A stretch of DNA of 61,129 nt from a virus. Of this stretch, positions 41,754 through 50,948 are shown in pieces. The notes under the pieces are model-generated. The model was not told where the DNA came from. It made no database searches and worked only from the letters and a program-made list of their open reading frames with translations. How positions within the stretch are numbered: position 1 is the stretch's first letter; every line of letters starts with the position of its first letter. The stretch is from IMG/VR virus record IMGVR_UViG_3300022752_004478, positions 1 through 61,129 of that record, one strand, 5' to 3'. A program made the translations under genes and the position numbers.

Positions 41754-42142
41754 TGGCAAATAATAGAACAATATCAATAAATTTTCCATTTAATGATGAT
41801 GATGAAAGTGGAAAATTTTTAAAAATGAATACAACATCAGTTGATGATGTTCGTTCATCACTGTATTTTTTTATCTCAACAAGAAAGGGAGAAAGATGGT
41901 ATGACCCTGAATTTGGAACAAGTCTTTATGAATACATTTTTGAAAAAAATGATGACATAACAGCCAGAGAAATAAGAGATTCAATTAAAACTGATGTTGA
42001 AAAATATTTTAATAATGTTACAATCCAAGAAATAGCGATAGACCAATCAGAAAATACAAATAAACTCACAATTAACATATCTTTTATATATACAAATCTG
42101 TATAATACAGAAACAGATGACTTAACTTTTGTTTTTGGTTAA
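41753..42142 (+). CDS. gp25: Baseplate wedge protein, gp25-like
   Basis: A 129-residue protein, the normal size for the GPW/gp25 family. YFFISTRKGERWYDPEFGTSLYEYIFE is the conserved core, with the EFG/S motif at the family's invariant place. A helix ITAREIRDSIKTDVEKYF and a final beta pair follow. It is part of the baseplate inner wedge with gp6 and gp53 and primes sheath assembly. It overlaps the ParB-like gene by one base. Confidence 0.88.
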   Translation: MANNRTISINFPFNDDDESGKFLKMNTTSVDDVRSSLYFFISTRKGERWYDPEFGTSLYEYIFEKNDDITAREIRDSIKTDVEKYFNNVTIQEIAIDQSENTNKLTINISFIYTNLYNTETDDLTFVFG

Positions 42143-42174
42143 AATTTGACGTATTATACTTCAAATTTTATTTT

Positions 42175-43584
42175 ATGAGTAAACCAAAAATATTGATTAC
42201 AAACATGGATGTTCATGGTGTGAATTTTTATCGCTCTGAACAACCTGCAATATCCCTATCAAAACTTTATGATGATGAATTTGAAATAGATTATATTAAA
42301 AATATTGATTGGAATAACAATGATTTCTTAAAACAATATGATATAATTCATGGACATAGAACACTTTGTGATTTTTCTCAAATGCCAATGCTTGTTGAAA
42401 AATTACATTCATTTGGAATTTCTGTTGTACTTGATATTGATGATTATTGGGAGGTTTCCAAAGAACATCCTCTTTATTTTGCAGTTAAAAAAGATGGACT
42501 TAAAGAAAAAATTATTGGGAATCTTAAAATTGTTGATGCAGTATCAACAACAACACCTGTTTATGAAAATTATATTAAACCATACAATAAAAATATTTTA
42601 ATTATTCCAAATGGTATAAATAGAAACCTAAAAGAATGGACTCCGGCAGATGATAAATGTACATATGATAAATTAAGAATACTTTATCTAGCAGGTTCAT
42701 CTCATTTGCAAGATGTTTCTCTTCTAAAAGATAGTTTTGAAAAACTTGTTGATGATGTATCAATTTCAAATAAATTTCAAGTACATCTTTCAGGTTTTGA
42801 CCTTAGAGGTACAACAACAAACTATATTGTAAATGAGGAATTTATAAAAGAAATACAATCTATTGGTATTTTTAATGAAAAATTATATAAAAAATTAATG
42901 GCAAATAATTTTGATATAGTTAATACAGAAGAAATACCAAGATACATTGTTGAAAAATATAATAATAGCGCAATTACAGAACAAACTAGACCAATTAAAC
43001 CACAGGAAACAGTTTGGACAAGATATGAAGAAATTTTCACATCAAATTATAAACTTATTAAAGATAAAGATTATTATAATTTCTTGATGAAATTTGATTT
43101 GGATGCTGTTTATGAAAAACAGTCAGAACAAAACTATTTTAGACACAAAACACAAGGTCTTTATAAATTTGCAGCAAATTATAAATTTGGTGATGTAGCA
43201 CTTGCACCAATTAAAGTATATGGTAAAGGTGTAAATGATGATAATTCAGATAATCGTTATCAATTCGCTAAATCAAATCTTAAAGTTATTGAAGCAGCAT
43301 TCCATAAAGTTCCAGTAATTGCCTCAAATGTTCCAATTTATAATCATGATAAAGATTGGGTTGATGGAAAAAACATTTTATATGTAAATCCCGATAGACA
43401 ATACAAAGATTGGTATAAAAAAATTAAATATTGTATCAATAATCCAAATCATGTTAAAGATATGGGAGAAGCTGCATACGAACTTGCATGTAAAAGATAT
43501 GACATTGATGTTTTAAGTCATATCAGAGCAGACTTTTATAGAAAATTAATCAAAGAAAAAAAAGAAAATTATCAACTAGTTTGA
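42175..43584 (+). CDS. Glycosyltransferase (GT4-like) inside the tail region
   Basis: A 469-residue protein. KILITNMDVHGVNFYRSEQPA at the N-terminus, VVLDIDDYWEVS and NILIIPNGI (domain boundary), LRILYLAGSSHLQD, VALAPIKVYGKG and AAFHKVPVIASNVP (C-domain donor site) fit GT4 enzymes of tetratricopeptide-free type. It stands between gp25 and a membrane protein, far from the sugar cluster. It is preceded by CGTATTATACTTCAAAT, a possible promoter of its own. The position suggests it glycosylates a tail or fibre protein, but this is inference. Its end overlaps the convergent small gene by 13 bases. Confidence 0.75.
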   Translation: MSKPKILITNMDVHGVNFYRSEQPAISLSKLYDDEFEIDYIKNIDWNNNDFLKQYDIIHGHRTLCDFSQMPMLVEKLHSFGISVVLDIDDYWEVSKEHPLYFAVKKDGLKEKIIGNLKIVDAVSTTTPVYENYIKPYNKNILIIPNGINRNLKEWTPADDKCTYDKLRILYLAGSSHLQDVSLLKDSFEKLVDDVSISNKFQVHLSGFDLRGTTTNYIVNEEFIKEIQSIGIFNEKLYKKLMANNFDIVNTEEIPRYIVEKYNNSAITEQTRPIKPQETVWTRYEEIFTSNYKLIKDKDYYNFLMKFDLDAVYEKQSEQNYFRHKTQGLYKFAANYKFGDVALAPIKVYGKGVNDDNSDNRYQFAKSNLKVIEAAFHKVPVIASNVPIYNHDKDWVDGKNILYVNPDRQYKDWYKKIKYCINNPNHVKDMGEAAYELACKRYDIDVLSHIRADFYRKLIKEKKENYQLV

Positions 43585-43859
43585 TTTGAATCTTGTTCAA
43601 CTTCTTCTTTAACATTTCTATTAATATAATTTTTTTGCATTATTAATGCACTAATGAATGCAAAATCTTCTAATAATAAAGCATGGTCAATTTCATTTTT
43701 TTTAACCATTATTGAAATTGCTTCAAAATGAAACCATAATACAGGAATGAAAAGTATAATAGCAAGAATTCTTGTCAATGACGTTTTTTTAGAATTACTG
43801 TCTCTTAAAATGTCATTTATAAATTTTACAAAAGTAGGATTTCTAAAAAAATTGAACAT
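43572..43859 (-). CDS. Small membrane protein, possible holin
   Basis: A 95-residue protein. TRILAIILFIPVLWFHFEAISIMV (about residues 28-52) is a clear membrane helix. ALLLEDFAFISALIMQKNY is a second, weaker one. The ends are charged, with NRNVKEEVEQDSN at the C-terminus. It lies between plus-strand tail genes and diverges from the fibre gene at a palindrome, so it is a late gene. A holin-like role is plausible from size, topology and timing; no signature proves it. Confidence 0.55.
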   Translation of the reverse strand: MFNFFRNPTFVKFINDILRDSNSKKTSLTRILAIILFIPVLWFHFEAISIMVKKNEIDHALLLEDFAFISALIMQKNYINRNVKEEVEQDSNQTS

Positions 43860-43867
43860 AATTTTAT

Positions 43868-43884
43868 CTATTTAATATAAATAG
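43868..43884. promoter_or_regulatory. Palindromic late-promoter-like element (divergent)
   Basis: CTATTTAATATAAATAG, arms CTATTT/AAATAG around AATAT, containing TATAAATAG on the plus strand. It lies 7 bases before the ATG at 43892 and 8 bases before the minus-strand ATG at 43859. It is the reverse complement of the palindrome at 3835-3851. Confidence 0.62.
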
Positions 43885-43891
43885 TTTTATA

Positions 43892-45943
43892 ATGAGTTTC
43901 ATACAAAAAAGTGATGCAATCGTAATTAATACCAAATTAACTAATGCAGGTAGATTATTGCTTGCAAGTGGCTCTTTAACATTTAAAAAAATTGAATTTG
44001 GTGATTCAGAAGTTGATTATGATTTCTTGAGAAATAATGAATCAATTATCGATGGTAGTGATTTAATAATTATGCGACCAAAAGATGCAAATCCAAGCAT
44101 TAAATATCCGCTACCAATAATAGAAGGTCAAGCAGAAACAAAATCAACAATTACAGCAGTTAATCCACAAGCAGTATCAGTAGTAAATACAGCATCACAA
44201 AGAGGATTCTTTACAGGTTCAACAACAAACGGTTTTACAGCATTTACAAATACATCATATATATTAGATAAAAGAGTTATACCATCTAGCGGAATGACAG
44301 GTGGTACAATTCTTACAGTTGATTCAACAAGCAATTTTACAACAGGTGCTTGCCTTTTAATTGATATAAGAAATCCAAAAATAACAGCATTCACAAATAC
44401 AACAGGTGCAATCGGTGAAGACTATCCAAGACCTTTTATTTGGTATAAAGCACTATCAATAAATGGTAATAACGTAACAGTAGATAAACCATTGCCAAAT
44501 TTTTCAGGGCAAGGTGGTACAGTTAATAGTGTTGTTTATGTATTTCCAGCAAATAATGCTGTAGATAATTACTATAGTACAGGAACTTCCGTTTCTTATT
44601 GGAATGATAATACACTAGCATTTAATTCAAATTGTAATATAGCAAGTGATGATGTAAAAGTATGGAACTTTAATATTATTTATAAATATGCACCCGCAGG
44701 TGTTACAAATGGATTAATACCACCATACTACGATAGTGCAATATTTTCAGGTTTTAAAGAATATATACAAGGATTTACTTCAAAATCAGGTGATACTATG
44801 TTAGGTATTGTTCACTTTACAAATAAATCAATATCAAACTATTATGGAGAAGGTTTTAATGGTAATACATTCAAAATTGATTTACCAACAGTAATGTATC
44901 ATAAGAAAAGTGCAACAACATTGGGAATAACACTCAAATCCTCAGGCTCAACATTAACAGGTGCTAAAAAAATACAACCAACAACACTAACTGGTTTTAC
45001 AACAGAATATTATGACCTTATTGAAACAACATCATTAAGCGTTGTTGGAAAAGTATTCAATGATTTAAAAATAGCAATAATCGAAGACCAAGAAATACTA
45101 AATGCCATTTCTCTAAAATCTAATAGGTCTTGGACATTACCTGATGCTAATTTTACGTTGAGAACATCAAGTAGTGGTGAATTACCTATTTTAGGCGCAT
45201 CGACAAGTGAAAATAGTTATTTGGCTATAACATACTTACTTGGTTCAAATAATAATTATAGTGCCACAACAAATTACGGCTACTCAACAGGTATTCATTG
45301 CGGATATATCACAAAACTTTATCCACAAAATTTACCACAAGTTGCTCAATTTATTATCCCATCCAATGATTTGCAATTCATGCAATCTTCAGCAGGGTTA
45401 ACAGCAGGAACAGGATTTAATGCTAATAAATTTTTTATTATTGCACAAAAAGTTCCTCTAAATTCTGAACCCGACCCAACTTCTTGGCAATTAATTGATT
45501 TTACACCAAAATTAATTAATTATAGTTCTTGGAGTGCAACAACTATTCCTGTTGCAAATTTAGCAAATCAATTATATAGTTTTACAAATGCAGAATATAC
45601 AGCAGGTACAACATATAATATTGAAACATATATAGGAGCATTACCAACTACATCATCACCAAATGATGGTTTATCTTTTGGAGAAGAAAGTATACTTCTT
45701 GGAAACATTAACTGCGATATAAAAGCAATTGTATATAGAACCAAAATAGGTCAAAGATTAAATTTTAATCAATATAATACATCAAATAATCCAACATTCG
45801 ACAACACAGAAGATGATGTATATGTAACTGAAGCAGGTATATATGATGACAACAATAACTTAGTGGCAATAGGAAAGTTGAATACACCAATTAAAAAGAA
45901 TGGCAACAAACTATTTACATTAGAATTAGACATGGATTTTTAA
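43892..45943 (+). CDS. Tail fibre/collar-like protein (683 aa)
   Basis: A 683-residue protein. The N-terminus NTKLTNAGRLLLASGSLTFKKIEFGDSEV matches the start of tail-collar fibre proteins, where LT-x-aG and a following GDS motif are conserved. The middle is beta-rich and Thr/Asn-rich. The end VTEAGIYDDNNNLVAIGKLN is shared with the product of 46772-48232 (TSVGLYNKFGELIGIGKMS). It heads a three-gene plus-strand unit of virion proteins and follows a strong palindrome, so it should be late and abundant. Confidence 0.65.
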   Translation: MSFIQKSDAIVINTKLTNAGRLLLASGSLTFKKIEFGDSEVDYDFLRNNESIIDGSDLIIMRPKDANPSIKYPLPIIEGQAETKSTITAVNPQAVSVVNTASQRGFFTGSTTNGFTAFTNTSYILDKRVIPSSGMTGGTILTVDSTSNFTTGACLLIDIRNPKITAFTNTTGAIGEDYPRPFIWYKALSINGNNVTVDKPLPNFSGQGGTVNSVVYVFPANNAVDNYYSTGTSVSYWNDNTLAFNSNCNIASDDVKVWNFNIIYKYAPAGVTNGLIPPYYDSAIFSGFKEYIQGFTSKSGDTMLGIVHFTNKSISNYYGEGFNGNTFKIDLPTVMYHKKSATTLGITLKSSGSTLTGAKKIQPTTLTGFTTEYYDLIETTSLSVVGKVFNDLKIAIIEDQEILNAISLKSNRSWTLPDANFTLRTSSSGELPILGASTSENSYLAITYLLGSNNNYSATTNYGYSTGIHCGYITKLYPQNLPQVAQFIIPSNDLQFMQSSAGLTAGTGFNANKFFIIAQKVPLNSEPDPTSWQLIDFTPKLINYSSWSATTIPVANLANQLYSFTNAEYTAGTTYNIETYIGALPTTSSPNDGLSFGEESILLGNINCDIKAIVYRTKIGQRLNFNQYNTSNNPTFDNTEDDVYVTEAGIYDDNNNLVAIGKLNTPIKKNGNKLFTLELDMDF

Positions 45944-45944
45944 T

Positions 45945-46754
45945 ATGGGATTTATACCACAAATTAACACAAAAACACTATACGCATACCTTACACCAAA
46001 AGGTAGAGAATACATATTATATGGTAACAAAGAAGATTTCCAAATAGCATATTTTACTCTTCATGATGATGATGTAAATTATTTTGTTTCAGCAAATATA
46101 TCAGCAGGTACAACATCAAAATATTTAACTCTGCCAAGCGGATTTGTTCCTGACATCACAGGTGATGCTGATACTTGTATTAAAAGCATCGCACAAGGAA
46201 CAAACATAGATACTATGTCTTCTCTTTCAGGTTCTTCTATAACTGACCCAATATCAAAAAGATTAACAGTTGGTAGAATCGGTACTGATGGAAATATTAA
46301 TACAAGAGTTTTGGATATGGGTTTTGTTGGAAATACTAATACTATACAAGGTGTTTCACTAAATCCTGCATCAACCACATATACAGTTTCACCCCCTCCA
46401 CAAGTTTCACTTTTTCCACCTAGTGGTGGTGATAATACTCCTGTCGGTCCAAATGAATGGTTAAATACACAATTTAATGTTGAAATCGTAGAAAGTAATG
46501 GTGGTGCAACTGATTTTACAATAAATGGGGTTTCAGAAAGTAAAGTTTTAATTAAACCTACGGCAGTAACAACATTTATTAATATTACATTTAAAAAGGG
46601 AAGCAGAGATTCTTTAAACGGGTCTATATCAATTAATTTCAAAATCAAAATAACACCTATCCGTTCATTTGTAAATTTAACTAATAGTTTAATTACTTAT
46701 AATGCTTCTATTCCAAGTGGAGGTGGTGGTGGAGGAAATCAGTCATTACAATAA
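45945..46754 (+). CDS. Tail fibre/baseplate-associated protein (269 aa)
   Basis: A 269-residue protein. The start LYAYLTPKGREYILYGNKEDF resembles the N-terminal motif of its upstream neighbour (LT-x-x-G-R), followed by QIAYFTLHDDDVNYF. Residues of about 155-255 look like one Ig-like domain (VSLFPPSGGDNTP, ITFKKGSRDSLNGS, SINFKIKITP). The C-terminus is a run of Gly (GGGGGGNQSLQ). ATG follows the previous stop by one base, so the two are coupled. It is probably a fibre connector or adaptor. Confidence 0.58.
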   Translation: MGFIPQINTKTLYAYLTPKGREYILYGNKEDFQIAYFTLHDDDVNYFVSANISAGTTSKYLTLPSGFVPDITGDADTCIKSIAQGTNIDTMSSLSGSSITDPISKRLTVGRIGTDGNINTRVLDMGFVGNTNTIQGVSLNPASTTYTVSPPPQVSLFPPSGGDNTPVGPNEWLNTQFNVEIVESNGGATDFTINGVSESKVLIKPTAVTTFINITFKKGSRDSLNGSISINFKIKITPIRSFVNLTNSLITYNASIPSGGGGGGNQSLQ

Positions 46755-46771
46755 AATAAAAATATAAAAAT

Positions 46772-48232
46772 ATGTTTTACAAAAAAGTAGAGAAAACAAG
46801 TGATAGTCCAGATGCAAGTTTAGGTTTTCAAAGTTCAGTAACAACAACAGAAAACCAACTTGATAGTCAAGTATTATTCACTTATGCAAATTTAAATACG
46901 GTAACAACACCATATGGCAATTTATTTAAATCTTTAAGACTTCCAATTACAACCGATGAAATAACTGCATTTACAAGCACACATCAAAATAGTGCAATTG
47001 GATTTTTAAATAGAGAAGAAATTATTGTTGCTGAAATACCAAAAGGTCAATATGGTGAACTTATTGATGGTAAAACATTTAGTTTAAAAATACCTGTTGT
47101 TTTAAGTGGTGTTGCAACATCAACAACTATTTACGGTTCTTATTTTGGTTTTGATGGAACAGGCACAACAAAAACATTTGTTAAAAATTTAAATAACGAA
47201 AGATGTGAAGGTAGAAGTTTTGTTGGAAGTTTGGGAGCAGCAAGTTCACCAAATTCAAATATTACTCTTTTGTATTCTAACGATATACAAAGACCAAAAG
47301 GCTCAAGACAGGTAGATACACTAGTTAATGACCAATCAATAACTTTAAGTGAAAATGCAGTTAGCGAAGCAACAGCTTATGTTTTTAGCGGAGTTTCAGC
47401 AAGCACAAATGATATTATTTATTTTAAAATACAAGCACAAGTAATAAAAGGCAGTAATCCTGATATTAGCACTATAAAAGTAGCTGTTGGGGGCGGTATT
47501 CAAACTATTAATAAAAATGATGTGACTGTTATAACAAAATCAAATATAACAAATAGTCCATTGAAAATGTATTTTAGCGATGATACATTCACAACTAACA
47601 ATACTGATACACCATTAATTATTTCAATATATAAGGTTACAATTAGTAGTTTATCTTGGGATAGATGGACAGTAAGCAATAAATTTCCAACAGATGAAAA
47701 TAATTTTACAACGGGTAAAAGATATGCAATTTATGATGGTTTTTATATAAATATTCCTGGTAACAGTAACGCAAATTTTGTTAAAAGCTATGATAAACCT
47801 GTTGGTATATTATATAATGACAAGGGATTAGCTGTAATTACAGATTCAACTTTGGTATCGGGTTTTAGATATTCAGCAGGTACTTCTTCGGGATATAATA
47901 ATATTGCATCAGGCAATACATATACAGGTGATGAAAATTTTGCAAAGATTTATTTTACATCATCAACTTTATGTCAATCACAATATAAGTCAGTAACAAC
48001 TGAATATGTACAAAACATTATGTGTATTGCAATGCCAAATGAATTTTTTTATACAAATAATTCTACATATCCTGAAGCATATGATGAGAATGTAACAAAT
48101 AGACCTACATTCATAACATCTGTTGGTTTATATAATAAGTTTGGTGAGTTAATTGGTATTGGCAAGATGAGTGAGCCTGTAAAGAAAGAAAAGGAAAGTA
48201 TCATACCATTTAATGTTAAGCTAAAGCTATAG
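46772..48232 (+). CDS. Tail fibre-like structural protein (486 aa)
   Basis: A 486-residue protein with many beta strands (TFSLKIPVVLSGVATSTTIYG, DTPLIISIYKVTISSL). The C-terminal ITSVGLYNKFGELIGIGKMSEPVKK parallels the end of the 43892-45943 product, so both probably use a shared attachment domain. No enzymatic motif is seen. It ends the fibre unit. An AT-rich leader of 17 bases precedes it. Confidence 0.58.
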   Translation: MFYKKVEKTSDSPDASLGFQSSVTTTENQLDSQVLFTYANLNTVTTPYGNLFKSLRLPITTDEITAFTSTHQNSAIGFLNREEIIVAEIPKGQYGELIDGKTFSLKIPVVLSGVATSTTIYGSYFGFDGTGTTKTFVKNLNNERCEGRSFVGSLGAASSPNSNITLLYSNDIQRPKGSRQVDTLVNDQSITLSENAVSEATAYVFSGVSASTNDIIYFKIQAQVIKGSNPDISTIKVAVGGGIQTINKNDVTVITKSNITNSPLKMYFSDDTFTTNNTDTPLIISIYKVTISSLSWDRWTVSNKFPTDENNFTTGKRYAIYDGFYINIPGNSNANFVKSYDKPVGILYNDKGLAVITDSTLVSGFRYSAGTSSGYNNIASGNTYTGDENFAKIYFTSSTLCQSQYKSVTTEYVQNIMCIAMPNEFFYTNNSTYPEAYDENVTNRPTFITSVGLYNKFGELIGIGKMSEPVKKEKESIIPFNVKLKL

Positions 48233-48245
48233 CGTATTTTAATTT

Positions 48246-48866
48246 ATGGAAATTATTAATTTTAAAGATTTGGGTATAATTATACCCAAGGATAGGGTTT
48301 TTATATCATTTGATATATCTACTAGTTGTATTGGTTTTTCTATGTACAATGAAAATTTTGATTTAATATCTGTAAAGGCTTTAAAGATGTCAACAAATAA
48401 AGATTGCCAAGATGACCCTGAAATTACTAAAGGCGATGGATTTAAAAAATTTGTAGAGCAGTTACAGATTTACGAAATAATTGATATATTTGTTGAGGAG
48501 CCTTTGGTGAAGTCAAACAATGTTTACACGGTAAATAAGCTTTTAAAATTCAATGGAATATGTTCATATATTTTAAGAGACAGTTTAGGCATAATCCCAA
48601 AATTTTTGAGTGTAGACGAGGTTAGGAGAATATTTTGCCCTGAGATGACCGAATATGACGAGAAAAAAAATAAATTCATATTGAAGTTCAAATCAAGAAA
48701 AATTGACCCAAAAAGTTATATATTTAATAAAATATCAAAGGAGTATGAAAATATTTCTTGGTTAATAAATAAAAACGGCAAGTTCAAAACTGAGAATTAC
48801 GACATTAGCGACTCAATTGCACTTGCAAAAGCATCTTTTAAGAAATTTTATGAAAAAGAATATTAA
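48246..48866 (+). CDS. RuvC-like Holliday junction resolvase
   Basis: A 206-residue RNase H-fold nuclease. VFISFDISTSCIGFSMY holds the first metal Asp (D23). IIDIFVEEPLVKS holds the Glu (84/85). NYDISDSIALAKASF holds the C-terminal Asp pair (D186/D189). Spacing and order follow RuvC. It would cut four-way junctions formed in recombination and packaging; T4 uses an unrelated enzyme (gp49). It opens a nuclease module within the tail region. CGTATTTTAATTT upstream may be its own promoter. Confidence 0.78.
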   Translation: MEIINFKDLGIIIPKDRVFISFDISTSCIGFSMYNENFDLISVKALKMSTNKDCQDDPEITKGDGFKKFVEQLQIYEIIDIFVEEPLVKSNNVYTVNKLLKFNGICSYILRDSLGIIPKFLSVDEVRRIFCPEMTEYDEKKNKFILKFKSRKIDPKSYIFNKISKEYENISWLINKNGKFKTENYDISDSIALAKASFKKFYEKEY

Positions 48867-49362
48867 AAAAGAAGACAATAGAATTTATGTAGACTTGCTC
48901 ACAACGATAAACAGGTTTAGTTATTTTTCATGCGAAATGATTCTCCCTGAAGACATTGACAGTTTTTTTGAAGAATATGGAAAGGAGTATGAAAATCCCG
49001 AAATGTTTTTTGAGACACTTGACCCTATTTTAGAGCAATCTGATAGGGTTATGTATTTAACTGGAACATTGGTTGATGTTGAGTATATAAATTTTATAAA
49101 TACATGGGAGCAAATATCAATTGAAGATAAAAAAAGACATATAAAAGAAGATTTTATTGATTTATTAATTCCTGTTACAATTCACTATTCCAACAATGAA
49201 AGTTTCACTACTCTTTATGTTATTGACCTTTTTAAAATAAAAACAAAAAGAAGAAAGAAAACAGAAATCGAACTACAATCAGAATTGGACGATGCTGTAA
49301 AATCAGAAAATTATGAATTAGCTGTAAAGATTAGAGAAAAAATTAAAAAAATTAAAAAATAA
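48850..49362 (+). CDS. UVR-domain protein
   Basis: A 170-residue protein from ATG 48850, overlapping the RuvC-like gene by 17 bases; an upstream TTG in frame is unlikely. The C-terminal 30 residues (ELQSELDDAVKSENYELAVKIREKI) are a UVR motif, as in UvrB, UvrC and McsA, where it mediates protein contacts. The rest is a mixed domain (YVDLLTTINRFSYFSCEMILPED, DLLIPVTIHYSN). No catalytic motif is visible. In this module it may link a nuclease to a partner. Confidence 0.6.
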   Translation: MKKNIKKEDNRIYVDLLTTINRFSYFSCEMILPEDIDSFFEEYGKEYENPEMFFETLDPILEQSDRVMYLTGTLVDVEYINFINTWEQISIEDKKRHIKEDFIDLLIPVTIHYSNNESFTTLYVIDLFKIKTKRRKKTEIELQSELDDAVKSENYELAVKIREKIKKIKK

Positions 49363-49364
49363 TT

Positions 49365-50942
49365 ATGATTAAGAAATCAACAATTACACCGGATAGTAGA
49401 GTTAATACTGCTATTGATATTTTAAATAATTGCATCAAAAACAATAAAACAATAAATCAAACAGAACAATACGAAGGTTTTGTAAGAAAAGTTATAATTA
49501 GCAAATCTAGTAAAGATGCTATTGGTTATAGTAAACTAATAGACATATATAATGAATATCTAATTTCAAAGAAAAAATTTGATAAAAGTTCTAACAAAGT
49601 TAGTTTAGATGTAGTTGAAAAATATGATAATAGGAGTAGTTGGTTAGCAAATCGTGATGAGAATAATAAAATCATTGATTATTCATTTACAATTTATATT
49701 CAAGATGAAAAACCATTTATTGGTAAATTAACAAGACAACAACTTGAAACAATTCATCAATATTATCCACATGTAACAATGATGAATGTTTCTTCTTACT
49801 TTCCTTACTTAACATTTCAACAATTTAAAAGGATATTAAGATGCTTTAATATAACTAAAGATTCTTTATTTCCTTTACATATTTTAGAAGAACATAGCGA
49901 AGAAGAAATTGCTGAATTTGCATTAAAAAACAAAGCATCAGCTAGTCTAAATAAAATTGTTGAAAAAAGGGCATCCTTTATTGAAAAGAAATATTTTGAA
50001 AGTCAAGAAAAAATTTATGACCTTGAAAATATTCATAAGTTTATTGAGGAAACTATTGAAAAATATTATAATAGGAATAAACAAGAAAAAGAAGAATTAA
50101 AAAACGCTGAAATATTAGGAAAATATAGTGATATTTGTTACTTAATGTATTCTGATATACATTATGGCAAAAAATATGATAACCCTGTATTTGGTAGAGG
50201 TTATAATAAAGATATTGCACATGAAAGAATGATGCAAATTGCAAAAAAGACAGTAGATTATATTAAATTTAAAAATCTTAATAGTCTTTATATTCTTTTT
50301 GGTGGTGATATGTTTGAATCAGTAATGACAGGGGGAATGAGAAGCGAACATTTAAGAAGTATGGACCTAGTTGGTATTGACCAAATCCTATATGGTGTTG
50401 ATTCTCAAATTGAGTTTTTAAATTATTTAAGAATAAATTTAGGAAGTCAATTTCCAATTGTAATTACATGTATTGGGGGAAATCATGACCGCATAGGTAT
50501 TGACAGAAATGATGACCAAGAAAGAACAGGCTCTCTAATTGCCTATCATATGATTAAAAGGCATTTTAGCAATGACAATTTTATTTGTATAACTATACCA
50601 AGAAAACCTGTTCATGTTGAAAAGATACAAAATCATGAATTAAATGATTTGTGCATTATTGCACATCATGGTGATGCTGAAATTATTAAAAAGAAAGGTC
50701 ACGAACTTGTTAATCTTTATGGTATTGGTACATCTGGTTATCACTTGGTTGTAAATGGACATTGGCATTCAACGGATATTTCATTTAATGCGGGTACAAA
50801 TTATATGGAAATTTCATTACCATCAGTTTGTTCAGTTGATGAATTTATTTTAGATAGATTAGGGAATAATCAATTACCTGGTTTTTTACTTGGTGTATGT
50901 GAAAATTCAGGTTTTAGTTTTTCAAATGAAGTTTTATATTAA
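49365..50942 (+). CDS. Metallophosphoesterase with N-terminal extension
   Basis: A 525-residue protein. Residues of about 260 to the end are a calcineurin-like phosphoesterase: YSDIHYG (D264, H266), FGGDMFES, IGGNHDR, IAHHGDAE and VNGHWHS. All metal ligands are present. The first 250 residues are helical with a region HVTMMNVSSYFPYLTFQQFKRI that resembles a DNA-binding helix pair, but I cannot name it. The 2-base gap to the UVR gene and the exonuclease behind suggest a DNA-processing role; this is a second phosphoesterase beside gp47. It could also be a nucleotidase. Confidence 0.72.
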   Translation: MIKKSTITPDSRVNTAIDILNNCIKNNKTINQTEQYEGFVRKVIISKSSKDAIGYSKLIDIYNEYLISKKKFDKSSNKVSLDVVEKYDNRSSWLANRDENNKIIDYSFTIYIQDEKPFIGKLTRQQLETIHQYYPHVTMMNVSSYFPYLTFQQFKRILRCFNITKDSLFPLHILEEHSEEEIAEFALKNKASASLNKIVEKRASFIEKKYFESQEKIYDLENIHKFIEETIEKYYNRNKQEKEELKNAEILGKYSDICYLMYSDIHYGKKYDNPVFGRGYNKDIAHERMMQIAKKTVDYIKFKNLNSLYILFGGDMFESVMTGGMRSEHLRSMDLVGIDQILYGVDSQIEFLNYLRINLGSQFPIVITCIGGNHDRIGIDRNDDQERTGSLIAYHMIKRHFSNDNFICITIPRKPVHVEKIQNHELNDLCIIAHHGDAEIIKKKGHELVNLYGIGTSGYHLVVNGHWHSTDISFNAGTNYMEISLPSVCSVDEFILDRLGNNQLPGFLLGVCENSGFSFSNEVLY

Positions 50943-50948
50943 TAATTT

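Noticed and set aside
46079-46648. A 189-residue minus-strand open frame inside a fibre gene
   Set aside because: It is antisense to a well-placed structural gene with coupled start. The frame is open because of Thr/Ser/Gly-rich coding on the other strand, and no motif is visible.
46700-46760. Gly-codon repeat run looking like a microsatellite
   Set aside because: It encodes a short glycine tail at the end of the 45945-46754 product and is not a distinct repeat element.
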